64,000 nt of DNA from Streptomyces sp. NBC_01197 (GCF_036010505.1 NZ_CP108569.1:3669001-3733000); one strand, 5' to 3'. Counted from the stretch's first letter, positions 26,369-35,661 are shown. Notes: generated by a model not told the origin, from the sequence alone. Made by a program: numbers and translations.

Positions 26369-27225
26369 CCGGCGTCGGTCCCCTTGGCCTCTCCGGCCTC
26401 GTCGGCCCACCGGTTGGCGAGCGCGGCGGCCTTGCGTGCGGCCGTGGCGACAGCCTCGGGCCCGTCCTGTTCCGCCTTCGCCGCGGCATAGCCGACGAGA
26501 AAGGTCGTCAGCGGCGCGGCCGGCCTGGCCACGCCGTGTGCGGCATCGCGGGCCAGGTCCAGGAGGACGCCGGTGTCGACATCCAGCTCGATGCCCAGCT
26601 CGGCCTTGACTGCGGTGATCCATTCATCAAGCACGTACCCATGCTCCCTGATGTGGGCCCGCGCCGACGCCACGGCCTGCCAGGTGTCGCAGTCGAACGA
26701 GGCCAGGGGGTCCGCGGTGATCCGGGCCAGGTCGAGTCCGGCGGTGAGCAGCCGCAGGGGCAGCCCGGCGAGCGAACCGTGCTCGGCGGCGAGCAGCGCG
26801 AGCCCGCGACGCAGGGCGTCGGTGCGGTAGGCGGCGACGAGAGGCTGGTCCCGGCCGCCGGGATCGGTGAGCAACACCCCTTCGTGAGGCCCCGATCCGA
26901 GGGCGCCGAGCAGCGCAGGCACGGTGGTCTCCCCCAGAAACGGCAGGTCTGCGGAGAGTACGAGCACGGCTCCGGCCGACACTCCGCGCACCCCGGCTCC
27001 GAGCGCCGCCAGCGGCCCGCCACCGGCAGGCTCCTCGCGGGCCCAGACCACGGGTCGTACGGTCTCCCGCCGTCCCCCGACGACAACGGTGGTCCCGGCC
27101 CCGCGACAGGCCCCGAGCACCCGGTCGAGCAGCGTCAGCCCTCCCACGGTGAGGCCGGGCTTGTCGGCACCACCGAGCCGCTTGGCAGCCCCTCCGGCGA
27201 GCACCACGGCGTCATACAAGGTCAT
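26365..27225 (-). CDS. MobA-type NTP transferase fused to a DUF6457 domain
   Basis: 286 residues. The N-terminal 190 residues are a MobA-like nucleotidyltransferase: the GTP-binding loop LAGGAAKRLGGADKP and the metal-binding VLSADLPFLG are clear. The C-terminal 85 residues (LDEWITAVKAELGIEL to WADEAGEAKG) match the DUF6457 pattern, often a separate small protein next to molybdenum cofactor genes. MobA attaches GMP to molybdopterin. Overlap with moeA supports a cofactor role for the fusion. ATG start at 27225. Confidence 0.85.
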   Translation of the reverse strand: MTLYDAVVLAGGAAKRLGGADKPGLTVGGLTLLDRVLGACRGAGTTVVVGGRRETVRPVVWAREEPAGGGPLAALGAGVRGVSAGAVLVLSADLPFLGETTVPALLGALGSGPHEGVLLTDPGGRDQPLVAAYRTDALRRGLALLAAEHGSLAGLPLRLLTAGLDLARITADPLASFDCDTWQAVASARAHIREHGYVLDEWITAVKAELGIELDVDTGVLLDLARDAAHGVARPAAPLTTFLVGYAAAKAEQDGPEAVATAARKAAALANRWADEAGEAKGTDAG

Positions 27226-27363
27226 CCCGCGAGTATGGGCCGCGGCAGAGCTCTACGGAATGGCGCGGCGACATCCAGCCACGACATCCGCCCGCGACAC
27301 CCAGCCACGGCAGGCCGACCGGCCCCGCCGCGGGTGACCACCGGAGCCCTGCCGGCCCGCCCG

Positions 27364-28845
27364 TCAGACCCCCCGCAGCAGCACCGCCGGCTGCTCCACG
27401 CAGTCCGCCACGTACCGGAGGAAGCCGCCGGCCGTCCCGCCGTCGCACACCCTGTGGTCGAAAGTGAGGGACAGCTGCACCACCTGCCGTACAGCGAGCT
27501 CCCCCTCGTGGACCCAGGGCTTGGGCACGATCCTGCCGACACCCAGCATCGCGGCCTCGGGGTGGTTGATGATCGGTGTGGAGCCGTCGACTCCGAACAC
27601 CCCGTAGTTGTTCACCGTGAACGTGCCTCCCGTGAGCTCCGCCGGGGTCAGCGCCCCGCTCCTGGCCGCCTCCGTCAGCCGTATGAGCTCCCCGTTGAGC
27701 GACTCCGTGGTGCGCCCGTCGGCGTCGCGTACCACCGGCACCACCAGCCCGCGCTCGGTCTGCGCGGCGAAGCCCAGGTGGACCGACGGCAGGCGCACGA
27801 TCTCCCGCGCCTCCATGTCCACGGTCGAGTTCAGCTCGGGAAAACGCGCCAGGGCCGCCGTGCAGACACGGGCCAGCAGGGCCAGCACCGAGATCTTCGG
27901 AACCGTCGGACCGGCCGCCGCGTTCATGGCCGCACGCGCGGCCATCAACTCGGTGGCGTCCGCGTCGACCCAGCATGTCGCATCGGGGATCTCGCGACGG
28001 CTGCGCGCGAGCTTCTCGGCGACGGCACCACGCACCCCCCGCAGCGGGACCCGGCTCTCCGCCGCCGCTGTCGCAGTCGCCGTCGCGGTCGCGGTCGCAG
28101 CCACCGGTGCGGTGGCGGCCGCCACCGGTTCCGAGGCCCGGCCGGCATCCACCCGCCCGGTCCGGCCGGCCCCGTCGGCCGCGGGTGTACGTATCGCCTG
28201 CTCCACATCGGAGCGCAGAATCAGTCCGTCGGGTCCGCTGCCCGCCAACTCCCTCAGTTCCACGTCGTGTTCGCGCGCCAGCCGCCGGACCAGCGGAGAG
28301 ATCACCGGAACAGGACCGGCCCGGAGCGCGGACGGCGGGGCCGGATCCGGCCGGGTGCCACCAGTCACCCGTACCCGCCGCCGCCGCGCGGCCACCGCGC
28401 CACCCGTCCCGTACCCCACGAGCACATTCCCCGACGAGTTGTCATCAGCCCCCGAAGCCCCGGCGGAATCACCGGCACCGGCGCCGGCGCCGACAGCACC
28501 CATACCACTGACACCACTGACACCACTGGCATCACTCGCACCACTCTTGCTACGACTGGTGTCCGCCCCCACCTCCGGACCCACTGTCACCGTCAACAGC
28601 GGGGAGCCGACCGGCAGTTCGGCACCCTCCTCGCCGAACCGGGCCGTCACCATGCCCGCGTACGGACAGGGCACCTCCACCAGCGCCTTCGCCGTTTCGA
28701 CCTCGACGACCGGCTGGTCGACCGCGACGACATCGCCGATCTCCACCAGCCACCGCACGATCTCGGCCTCGGTCAGCCCTTCCCCGAGGTCCGGCAGCTT
28801 GAATTCCAGGCAGTTCACATCAGAAGCACCAGAAGCACTGGTCAT
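27364..28845 (-). CDS. bkdC2: Branched-chain 2-oxoacid dehydrogenase E2, operon 2
   Basis: 493 residues. A lipoyl domain carries the modified Lys in VETAKALVEV. A long Ser/Gly/Ala linker contains simple repeats such as GVSGVSGMG. An E3/E1-binding domain follows (ISPLVRRLAREHDVEL), then a second repeat-rich linker (ATATATATATAA) and the acyltransferase domain ending with FDHRVCDGGT. The usual HRxxDG motif is kept as HRVCDG. ATG at 28845 overlaps the bkdB2 stop (TGATG). The sequence is clearly diverged from bkdC1, so the two operons are not a recent duplication. Confidence 0.94.
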   Translation of the reverse strand: MTSASGASDVNCLEFKLPDLGEGLTEAEIVRWLVEIGDVVAVDQPVVEVETAKALVEVPCPYAGMVTARFGEEGAELPVGSPLLTVTVGPEVGADTSRSKSGASDASGVSGVSGMGAVGAGAGAGDSAGASGADDNSSGNVLVGYGTGGAVAARRRRVRVTGGTRPDPAPPSALRAGPVPVISPLVRRLAREHDVELRELAGSGPDGLILRSDVEQAIRTPAADGAGRTGRVDAGRASEPVAAATAPVAATATATATATAAAESRVPLRGVRGAVAEKLARSRREIPDATCWVDADATELMAARAAMNAAAGPTVPKISVLALLARVCTAALARFPELNSTVDMEAREIVRLPSVHLGFAAQTERGLVVPVVRDADGRTTESLNGELIRLTEAARSGALTPAELTGGTFTVNNYGVFGVDGSTPIINHPEAAMLGVGRIVPKPWVHEGELAVRQVVQLSLTFDHRVCDGGTAGGFLRYVADCVEQPAVLLRGV

Positions 28846-29849
28846 CAGCTCTGCGCCTCCCACTGCAATCGGGCGACCGCGTCCAGCACCCGGTCCACAC
28901 CGGGCAGATGGTGCCGCTCCAGCATGGGCGGCGGATACGGGATGTCGAACCCGGCGACCCGCAGCACCGGCGCCTCCAGATGGTGGAAGCAGCGCTCCGT
29001 CACCCGGGCGGCGATCTCCCCGCCGGGGCCGCCGAATCCGGCCGACTCATGGACGACGACCGCCCGGCCAGTGCGCCGCACCGAAGCGCACACCGTCTCG
29101 TCGTCGAACGGCACCAGCGAGCGCAGATCCACCACCTCCAGGTCCCAGCCCTCGTCACGAGCGGCCTCCGCCGCCTCCAGACAGACCGGCACCGAGGGCC
29201 CGTACGTCAGAAGAGTGGCGCTGCTGCCCGCGCGCCGGACCACGGCCCGGCCTATCGGCTCCACTGCGGCAGGCGCGTCCGGCGACCACTCGGCCTTCGA
29301 CCAGTAGAGCCGCTTCGGCTCCAGGAAAATGACCGGGTCGTCGGAGGCGATGGCCTCGCGCAGCAGCCCGTACGCGTCGGGGACCGTGGCCGGCGTGACG
29401 ACATGGAGCCCCGGAGTCGCCATGTAGTACGCCTCCGACGAGTCGCTGTGGTGCTCGACACCGCCGATCCCGCCGCCGTACGGCACCCGCACCACGATCG
29501 GCATCGGCAGCGCGCCCCGGGTGCGGTTGCGCATCCGCGACACATGGCTGACGAGCTGCTCGAACGCCGGATAGGCGAAGGCGTCGAACTGCATCTCCAC
29601 CACGGGCCGCAGCCCGTACATCGCCATACCGACCGCCGCCCCGAGAATGCCTGCCTCGGCGAGCGGCGTGTCCGTACAGCGGTCCTCGCCGAACTCCCTC
29701 GCGAGGCCGTCGGTGACCCGGAACACCCCGCCGAGCGTCCCGACGTCCTCCCCCATGACGTGCACGGTGGGGTCCTCGGCCATCGCGTCGCGCATCGCCC
29801 TCTGCAGTGCCTGCGCCATGGTGGCCGGCTTCACCGCGACTGTGGTCAC
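28845..29849 (-). CDS. bkdB2: Branched-chain 2-oxoacid dehydrogenase E1 beta subunit, operon 2
   Basis: 334 residues. Motifs parallel those of bkdB1: GEDVGTLGGVFRVTDGLA, DTPLAEAGILG, VPYGGGIGGVEHHSDS and PYPPPMLERHHLPG. The GTG start at 29849 overlaps the bkdA2 stop by 4 bp (GTGA), showing translational coupling. It partners BkdA2 in the ThDP-dependent decarboxylase. Confidence 0.95.
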   Translation of the reverse strand: MTTVAVKPATMAQALQRAMRDAMAEDPTVHVMGEDVGTLGGVFRVTDGLAREFGEDRCTDTPLAEAGILGAAVGMAMYGLRPVVEMQFDAFAYPAFEQLVSHVSRMRNRTRGALPMPIVVRVPYGGGIGGVEHHSDSSEAYYMATPGLHVVTPATVPDAYGLLREAIASDDPVIFLEPKRLYWSKAEWSPDAPAAVEPIGRAVVRRAGSSATLLTYGPSVPVCLEAAEAARDEGWDLEVVDLRSLVPFDDETVCASVRRTGRAVVVHESAGFGGPGGEIAARVTERCFHHLEAPVLRVAGFDIPYPPPMLERHHLPGVDRVLDAVARLQWEAQS

Positions 29850-30964
29850 CGCCCGGCCTCCGCTTCCAGCTCGGCGCGCAGCTGCTCCGACTGTTCGCGC
29901 AGCTGCGGCGTCGGGGCGTCATAGATCTGCGCGAAGAGGTCCATGGGGTCGAGCAGCGGCTCGGCGTTCATCCGTCCGCGGAGATCCGCTGCCATCGACT
30001 CGGCGGCCTCGGTGGCCGCACCCCTGCGCTCCTCGTCGAGCAGCCCGCGCCCGGTCAGCTCGCGCTCCAGGAGCCGGACCGGATCGTGTGCCCGCCAGGC
30101 CTCCACTTCGGCGTCCGCGCGGTAGCGGGTGGCGTCGTCGGCGTTCGTATGCGCCTCCATCCGGTAGGTCACCGCTTCGATCAGCGTCGGACCACCGCCG
30201 GTCCTGGCCCGCCGGACCGCTTCGGAGAGCACCTGGTGCATGGCCGCCGCGTCGTTCCCGTCCACGAGCCGGCCCGGCATTCCGTATCCGACCGCCTTGT
30301 GGGCGAGGGAGGGGGCCGCGGTCTGCTTGGCGAGGGGTACGGAGATCGCGAAACCGTTGTTCTGGACGAGGAAGACGACGGGGGCGCGCCACACGGCGGC
30401 GAAGTTCAGTGCCTCGTGGAAGTCGCCCTCGCTGGTCCCTCCGTCACCGACCATCGCCAGCGCGACCACGTCGTCCCCGGCCAGCCGGGCGGCGTGTGCC
30501 AGGCCGACCGCGTGCGGAAGCTGGGTGGCGAGCGGTGTGGACAGCGGGGCGATACGGCGCTCACGCGGGTCGTACCCGGTGTGCCAGTCGCCGCGCAGCA
30601 GCGTCAGAGCCTCCACCGGGTCCAGTCCGCGCGCCACGGCCGCGAGGGTGTCCCGGTAGCTGGGGAAGAGCCAGTCCCGGTCCTCCAGGACCAGCGCCGC
30701 GGCCACCTCGGATGCCTCCTGACCGGTGGACGACGGGTAGACAGCGAGCCTGCCCTGCTTGGTGAGGGCCGTCGCCTGCGTGTTGAACCGCCGGCCGTGC
30801 ACCAGGGCGTCGTACAGCCGGAGCAGCAGCTCCCTGTCGAGCCCGGCGGCGGCTTCCGTACCGAGCACCCGGTACGGCTCCGGGTCCGGGAGCAGCGGCG
30901 CGGGGTCGGTACGGATCTTCCATGCCGGGTAGGCAGTAGCACCGGGCAGCTCTTGGACCGTCAT
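29846..30964 (-). CDS. bkdA2: Branched-chain 2-oxoacid dehydrogenase E1 alpha subunit, operon 2
   Basis: 372 residues. The ThDP-binding stretch runs from GDGGTSEGDFHEALNFA to FLVQNNGFAISVP, and YRMEAHTNADDATRY is the substrate-loop region. ATG at 30964 was chosen because AGGAGGTG ends 6 nt upstream; a GTG nine bases earlier overlaps that RBS. It is first in the operon bkdA2-B2-C2. The promoter contains a PaaR-type palindrome (31022-31035) and a DnaA-box-like pair (31070-31091). It is divergent from an Lrp/AsnC gene, the regulator type known to control bkd operons in other bacteria. Confidence 0.95.
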   Translation of the reverse strand: MTVQELPGATAYPAWKIRTDPAPLLPDPEPYRVLGTEAAAGLDRELLLRLYDALVHGRRFNTQATALTKQGRLAVYPSSTGQEASEVAAALVLEDRDWLFPSYRDTLAAVARGLDPVEALTLLRGDWHTGYDPRERRIAPLSTPLATQLPHAVGLAHAARLAGDDVVALAMVGDGGTSEGDFHEALNFAAVWRAPVVFLVQNNGFAISVPLAKQTAAPSLAHKAVGYGMPGRLVDGNDAAAMHQVLSEAVRRARTGGGPTLIEAVTYRMEAHTNADDATRYRADAEVEAWRAHDPVRLLERELTGRGLLDEERRGAATEAAESMAADLRGRMNAEPLLDPMDLFAQIYDAPTPQLREQSEQLRAELEAEAGR

Positions 30965-31021
30965 GCCAGACACCTCCTCATGGGAGCGGGAGGGCGCACC
31001 GTCGTGTGATGCGCCTCACCT

Positions 31022-31035
31022 ACCGATTGTTCGGT
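31022..31035. promoter_or_regulatory. PaaR-type palindrome upstream of bkdA2 / lrp-like gene
   Basis: ACCGATTGTTCGGT keeps both ACCGA/TCGGT arms of the sites at 33921 and 38773, with one change in the central CG. It is 58 bp upstream of the bkdA2 start and about 100 bp upstream of the Lrp-like gene. I recall the corynebacterial PaaR motif as ACCGNNCGNNCGGT; this site fits except for one central base. Confidence 0.6.
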
Positions 31036-31069
31036 CGAAAGCGCATTTTGGCTACTGACCCCTTCAGCC

Positions 31070-31091
31070 TGTGGACAAACGGTTCTCCACA
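31070..31091. promoter_or_regulatory. Inverted pair of DnaA-box-like nonamers
   Basis: TGTGGACAA at 31070-31078 is the complement of TTGTCCACA, the preferred Streptomyces DnaA box. TTCTCCACA at 31083-31091 faces it after 4 bp. The pair lies in the bkdA2/lrp-like promoter region. Confidence 0.5.
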
Positions 31092-31136
31092 GCCTGGGAT
31101 AAGAGCAAGTCGTCCATGGTAGAGAGGCGGGGGCAG

Positions 31137-31637
31137 GTGGCAGCTGAACGAATGGCCGACGAGGGCGGGCCTCCTCCCGCGCGCTCGCTGGATGCCATCG
31201 ACCGCGACATCCTGCGGATCCTGCAGCAGGACGGCCGCGCGTCGATACGGTCCGTCTCCGACCGCGTCCATGTGTCGCGCGCCAATGCGTACGCCCGCAT
31301 CAACCGGCTGATCGAGGACGGCGTCATCCGCGGGTTCAGCGCCCGGGTCGACCACGAGCGCGCAGGCCAGGGGTCGTCCGCCTACATCACGCTCAAGATC
31401 GTCCAGAACTCCTGGCGCACGGTCCGCAAGCAGCTCACCGAACTGCCGGGCACCGCTCATATCGCGCTGGTCAGCGGCGATTTCGATGTGCTTCTGCTGG
31501 TGCACAGCGCCGACAACAGGGCGCTGCGTGAGCTCGTGCTGACGAAGATCCAGGCGATCCCGGAAGTGCTCTCCACCCGGACTCTGCTGGTCTTCGAGGA
31601 GACGGACCTGGATCCGGCCAAGCCTTCGGACGGATGA
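31137..31637 (+). CDS. Lrp/AsnC-family regulator (BkdR-like)
   Basis: 166 residues from GTG 31137 (an ATG at 31152 is an alternative; neither has a perfect RBS). An N-terminal HTH (LDAIDRDILRILQQDGRASI, then VHVSRANAYARINRLIEDGVI) precedes an effector-binding RAM/AsnC_ligand domain (SSAYITLKI to TLLVF). It is divergent from bkdA2-B2-C2. Lrp-type BkdR proteins adjacent to bkd operons act as amino-acid-responsive regulators in pseudomonads and have been reported in Streptomyces, so control of operon 2 is the leading hypothesis. Confidence 0.9.
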   Translation: MAAERMADEGGPPPARSLDAIDRDILRILQQDGRASIRSVSDRVHVSRANAYARINRLIEDGVIRGFSARVDHERAGQGSSAYITLKIVQNSWRTVRKQLTELPGTAHIALVSGDFDVLLLVHSADNRALRELVLTKIQAIPEVLSTRTLLVFEETDLDPAKPSDG

Positions 31638-31733
31638 GAACCGGGCCGGAAGCCGGGGCCCGACACGGCCGTCCCGCCCCCGTCCCGTCGCGTCACGCCC
31701 CCTCCGCGCCCCGGCACGCTCCGGCGCGCCCTG

Positions 31734-32333
31734 TCAGTGGGAGGGAGCCGTGCGCAGCCCTTCGAACGCCAGCTGCACGACGGTCTCCGCCAGCTGGTCC
31801 GCGTCGGGACCCGCGCCTTGCGCCGGGCGGACCCACTCGACCAGCGAGTTGATCATCCCGAAGAGCAGCCGGGTCGCCAGCCGGATGTCCACGTCGGAGC
31901 GGAGATCGCCCTCGGACACCGCCGCCTTCAGCAGATCGGCCACCCGCTGGTCGAACTCCCGGCGCCGCTCCATCGCCCAGCGCTCGGTCTTCGTATTGCC
32001 GCGCACCCGCAACAGGAGTGTCACATAGGGGAGTTCCGCCATCAGCACGTCGACCGTACGGCGCGTGACGTACTCGACCTGCTGGATCGCGCGCCCCCGC
32101 GCCGCCCCCGGCTCGTCGAGTACGCCGAAGAGCCCGTCTATGGCGCGGCTGACCGCTCGCCGCAACAACTCCTCCTTGCCCGCGACATGGTGGTAGATCG
32201 AGGACTTGGAGATGCCGGCGGCCCTGGAGAGGTGCTCCATGGACGTGCCGTCGTAGCCGCGCTCGTTGAAGATCTGCACGGCGACCGTCAGCAGGGTCTC
32301 CGGTGTGTACGTGTCCCGCTTGGGGGTGCTCAT
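31734..32333 (-). CDS. paaR: TetR-family regulator, probable PaaR
   Basis: 199 residues. The N-terminal TetR HTH runs YTPETLLTVAVQIFNERGYD through ISKSSIYHHVAGKEELL. A C-terminal ligand domain follows (LRVRGNTKTERWAMERRREF), like actinobacterial phenylacetate regulators. ATG at 32333 overlaps the upstream dehydrogenase stop (TGATG), so it is in one operon with it. The location in a phenylacetate cluster and the three shared palindromes nearby support a PaaR role, probably relieved by phenylacetyl-CoA. Symbol assigned by context. Confidence 0.82.
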   Translation of the reverse strand: MSTPKRDTYTPETLLTVAVQIFNERGYDGTSMEHLSRAAGISKSSIYHHVAGKEELLRRAVSRAIDGLFGVLDEPGAARGRAIQQVEYVTRRTVDVLMAELPYVTLLLRVRGNTKTERWAMERRREFDQRVADLLKAAVSEGDLRSDVDIRLATRLLFGMINSLVEWVRPAQGAGPDADQLAETVVQLAFEGLRTAPSH

Positions 32334-33865
32334 CAGACCGTTCCGCCCTTCTCCGGATGGACGTACGACTGCCGGTACAGCGCCAGCGACGGCGCATAGC
32401 GGCCGCTGGGCACGCGCGCGTGGAGCTCGTCGAGCAGTTCGTGCGCCCAGGCACGGCCGAGCTTGCGGCCCCATTCGACCGGCCCCAGCGGGTAGTTCAC
32501 GCCGAGCCGCATCGCCGTATCGATGTCCTGTGCGGATGCGACGCCCCTGGCCAGGGCGTCCGCCGCGAGGTCCACCATCATCGCGACCGTACGGGCGACG
32601 ATCATGCCGGGGACGTCCCCGATGACGCTGACCTTCTTACCGAGGCACTGGAAGAGGCCGATCGACTGGCGCAGCGTCTCCCAGCCGGTGACCTCGGACG
32701 CCGACAGCGCGATACGGGTGGCGGACCGGTAGTCGAGCGCCAGGTCGAAGTAGACGACGTCCCGGAACTCTGCCGAGGTCTGCCCGTCGGCGAGCACCAG
32801 CTGGCCGCCGCTGGGCAGCACGATCCTGCACCCCGCGTCCTCCTCGTCCTCGCGCACCGCGATCCCCGCCTCACGGGCCATCGCGACCAGTTCGGCCGCG
32901 GGCCCGAGATCGCCCTCCACCGTGATTCCGGACGGGGCCTCGGTGGCCGGGGCCGTGTGGGGCTCGGGCCGGCCTGCGCCCTCTCCGTACGCGTACCAGC
33001 CACGGCCGCTCTTCCTGCCCAGCCGCCCGGACTCGACGAGCCGCTGCTGCGCCAGCGAAGGACGGAATTTGGGGTCCTGGAAGAACGACTGCCAGACCGA
33101 GCGGGTGACCGCTTCGTTCACGTCCTCGCCGATCAGGTCGGTCAGCTCGAAGGGGCCCATCCGGAAGCCGCCCGACTCCCTGAGCACCGCGTCGATAGTG
33201 GCCGGGTCTGCGCCCCGCTCCTCGTGCACCGCGAAGGCCTCGGCGTAGAAGGGGCGGGCGATGCGGTTGACGATGAAGCCAGGGGTGTCGGTGCAGCGGA
33301 CCGGGGTCTTGCCCCAGGCCGTCGCCGTCGCCGACGCGCGCGCGGCGCTCGATTCGTCGGTGGCGAAGCCGCTGACGATCTCGACGAGAGGGAGCAGCGG
33401 CGCCGGGTTGAAGAAGTGCATCCCGAAGAAACGGTCGGGGTGCCTCAGCGCGCCCGCGATGGCGGTCACGGAGAGGGACGAGGTATTGGTCGCGAGCAGG
33501 CAGTCCTCGGTGACGATCTCCTCAAGAGTGGTGAAGAGTTCCTGTTTGACCGGGAGTTGTTCGAGGATCGCCTCGATCACGAGCGCGGCGTCGGCGAGCT
33601 CGGCCGGATCCGCGGCGGGCAGCAAGCGGTCCCGCGCGGCATCCCGCTGCGGCCCGTCCATGCGCCCCTTCTCGACCAGCCGGTCCAGCCGGGCGGTGAT
33701 GGCTTCGGCGGCCTTCTCCGCGCGGCCCGGCAGCGCGTCGTAGAGGCGCACCGGGTGCCCGGCGACCAGGGCGACCTGGGCTATGCCCTGGCCCATGGTG
33801 CCGGTGCCGACGACTGCGACGGTGCGGCTCGGCGCCAGGGCGGGAAGGTGTGCGGTGGCGGTCAT
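32333..33865 (-). CDS. paaH: 3-hydroxyacyl-CoA dehydrogenase (PaaH type)
   Basis: 510 residues. The Rossmann NAD motif VAVVGTGTMGQGIAQVAL is at about 16-33. The catalytic region FGMHFFNPAPLLPLVE and the GFIVNRI segment are clear. A second 3HCDH C-terminal domain (about 400-490, NYPLGPVEWGRKLG) makes this the long, double-domain form typical of PaaH/PaaC enzymes. These oxidise 3-hydroxyadipyl-CoA in the phenylacetate pathway. ATG at 33865. It is divergent from paaN across a 122-bp region that holds a PaaR-type palindrome. Confidence 0.92.
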   Translation of the reverse strand: MTATAHLPALAPSRTVAVVGTGTMGQGIAQVALVAGHPVRLYDALPGRAEKAAEAITARLDRLVEKGRMDGPQRDAARDRLLPAADPAELADAALVIEAILEQLPVKQELFTTLEEIVTEDCLLATNTSSLSVTAIAGALRHPDRFFGMHFFNPAPLLPLVEIVSGFATDESSAARASATATAWGKTPVRCTDTPGFIVNRIARPFYAEAFAVHEERGADPATIDAVLRESGGFRMGPFELTDLIGEDVNEAVTRSVWQSFFQDPKFRPSLAQQRLVESGRLGRKSGRGWYAYGEGAGRPEPHTAPATEAPSGITVEGDLGPAAELVAMAREAGIAVREDEEDAGCRIVLPSGGQLVLADGQTSAEFRDVVYFDLALDYRSATRIALSASEVTGWETLRQSIGLFQCLGKKVSVIGDVPGMIVARTVAMMVDLAADALARGVASAQDIDTAMRLGVNYPLGPVEWGRKLGRAWAHELLDELHARVPSGRYAPSLALYRQSYVHPEKGGTV

Positions 33866-33887
33866 GGGGCGATCTTCCCGTACTGAG

Positions 33888-33896
33888 TTATCCACA
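33888..33896 (+). promoter_or_regulatory. DnaA-box-like nonamer in the paaH/paaN promoter
   Basis: TTATCCACA, an exact match to the general DnaA-box consensus TTATNCACA, 25 bp from the PaaR-type palindrome. Confidence 0.45.
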
Positions 33897-33920
33897 GTCT
33901 GCGCGGACCCCCTTGTCCCG

Positions 33921-33934
33921 ACCGATCGTTCGGT
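33921..33934. promoter_or_regulatory. PaaR-type palindrome in the paaH/paaN divergent promoter
   Basis: ACCGATCGTTCGGT, followed by TACT, fits the ACCGNNCGNNCGGT pattern recalled for corynebacterial PaaR. A plausible plus-strand promoter, TTGTCC (33913-33918) and TACTCT (33935-33940), would place it exactly in the 16-bp spacer, a classic repressor position. Confidence 0.75.
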
Positions 33935-33987
33935 TACTCTAACTCTGTCCACCTGTCCTGCGCAGCTCGAAGAGGAGTTGTCCCGCG

Positions 33988-35661
33988 ATGCAGCTGACCG
34001 AGCTGTCCCAGACCCATCGGCCCACGCTCGACCAGGCCCTCGAAGCAATCCTTACGCGTGCGTACTGGACGCCCCACCCCGAGCACCCCAAGGCATACAG
34101 CGGTGACGGCAAAGCGGCTTTCGACGCCCTGCTGGGCGGGCGCATCGATCTGGGCCAGCCAGGCACCGACGACTGGACAGGCGGCGAAGTATCGCCGTAC
34201 GGAGTCGAGTTGGGCATCACCTATCCGCACCCCGACCTGGACGTCCTGCTGCCCGCGATGAGTGCCGGCACGGCGGCGTGGCGCGCGGCCGGCCCCGAGG
34301 CCAGGGCCGTGGTCTGCCTGGAGATCCTGGCGCGGATCAGCGCCCGTACACCGGAATTCGCTCACGCGGTCATGCACACCAGTGGCCAGGCGTTCATGAT
34401 GGCCTTCCAGGCGGGCGGGCCGCACGCCCAGGACCGCGGCCTGGAGGCCGTGGCATACGCCTATGCCGAGCAGGTCAGGACCCCGTCGTCGGCAGACTGG
34501 TCCAAGCCGCAGGGCAAGCGCGACCCACTGGAGCTGCGGAAGTCCTTCACGGCGGTGGGCCGCGGCATCTCCTTGCTGATCGGCTGCAACACCTTCCCCA
34601 CCTGGAACGGCTATCCGGGCCTGTTCGCCTCCCTCGCCACCGGAAATCCGGTCCTGGTGAAGCCGCACCCACGCGCGGTGCTGCCGCTAGCCCTCACCGT
34701 CCAGGTGGCCCGCGAAGTCCTCTCCGAGACAGGGTTCGACGCCAATCTCGTCGCGCTGGCCGCCGAACGGCCCGGCGAGGGGATCGCCAAGGCCCTCGCT
34801 GTCCGCCCGGAGATCAGGATCATCGACTACACCGGTTCGACCGCCTTCGGCGACTGGCTGGAGGCCAACGCGCGCCAGGCGCAGGTCTACACGGAGAAGG
34901 CCGGGGTCAACACGGTCGTCGTCGACTCCACGGACGACTACAAGGGCATGCTCTCCAACCTGGCCTTCTCGCTCTCCCTGTACAGCGGCCAGATGTGCAC
35001 CACCCCACAGAACCTGCTGATCCCGGCCGACGGCATCACCACGGACGCGGGCCACAAGTCGTACGACGAGGTGGTCGGCGACCTCGCAGCGGCAGTGGGA
35101 GGGCTCCTCGGCGACGACGCCCGGGCGAACGCGTTGCTGGGCGCGCTGGTCAACCCTGATGTACGGGACCGCCTCGAAGCGGCCGCGGATCTCGGTGAAG
35201 TGGCCCTCGCGTCACGGGAGATCGCCCACCCCGACTTCCCGGAAGCCGTGGTCCGTACGCCCGCGATCGTCAAGCTGGACGGCGCGCGGAAGCACTGGGA
35301 CACAGCGGAGGCCGACGCGGCCTACCTCTCCGAGTGCTTCGGACCTGTCTCGTTCGCGGTGGCCGTCGAATCGACCAGGTCCGCACTCGACCTGCTCCGC
35401 CGCACAGTCCGCGACAAGGGAGCCATGACGGTGGGCGCGTACACCACATCAACCGAGGTGGAGCGGGCCGTGGAGGAGGTCTGCCTGGAGGAGTGCGCCC
35501 AGCTCTCGCTGAACCTGACGGGCGGCGTCTACGTCAACCAGACCGCGGCCTTCTCGGACTTCCACGGCTCCGGCGGTAATCCGGCGGCCAACGCGGCGCT
35601 GTGTGACGGGGCGTTCGTGGCCAACAGGTTCCGGATGGTGGAGGTCCGCCGCCAGGCGTGA
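33988..35661 (+). CDS. paaN: Phenylacetic acid degradation protein PaaN (aldehyde dehydrogenase)
   Basis: 557 residues, matching the PaaN family in length and in its N-terminus (TLDQALEAILTRAYWTPHPEHPKAYS). This is a divergent aldehyde-dehydrogenase fold without the C-terminal hydratase of PaaZ. The likely catalytic cysteine is in SGQMCTTPQNLL, and the cofactor region includes TAFGDWLEANA. In actinobacteria it is thought to oxidise the ring-opened semialdehyde. ATG at 33988 has GAGGAG about 10 nt upstream. It is divergent from paaH and followed by a strong hairpin. Confidence 0.92.
   Translation: MQLTELSQTHRPTLDQALEAILTRAYWTPHPEHPKAYSGDGKAAFDALLGGRIDLGQPGTDDWTGGEVSPYGVELGITYPHPDLDVLLPAMSAGTAAWRAAGPEARAVVCLEILARISARTPEFAHAVMHTSGQAFMMAFQAGGPHAQDRGLEAVAYAYAEQVRTPSSADWSKPQGKRDPLELRKSFTAVGRGISLLIGCNTFPTWNGYPGLFASLATGNPVLVKPHPRAVLPLALTVQVAREVLSETGFDANLVALAAERPGEGIAKALAVRPEIRIIDYTGSTAFGDWLEANARQAQVYTEKAGVNTVVVDSTDDYKGMLSNLAFSLSLYSGQMCTTPQNLLIPADGITTDAGHKSYDEVVGDLAAAVGGLLGDDARANALLGALVNPDVRDRLEAAADLGEVALASREIAHPDFPEAVVRTPAIVKLDGARKHWDTAEADAAYLSECFGPVSFAVAVESTRSALDLLRRTVRDKGAMTVGAYTTSTEVERAVEEVCLEECAQLSLNLTGGVYVNQTAAFSDFHGSGGNPAANAALCDGAFVANRFRMVEVRRQA

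Noticed and set aside
26041-29307. A 1088-codon plus-strand open frame
   Set aside because: Shadow of moeA, mobA and bkdC2 on the opposite strand; no domain motifs.
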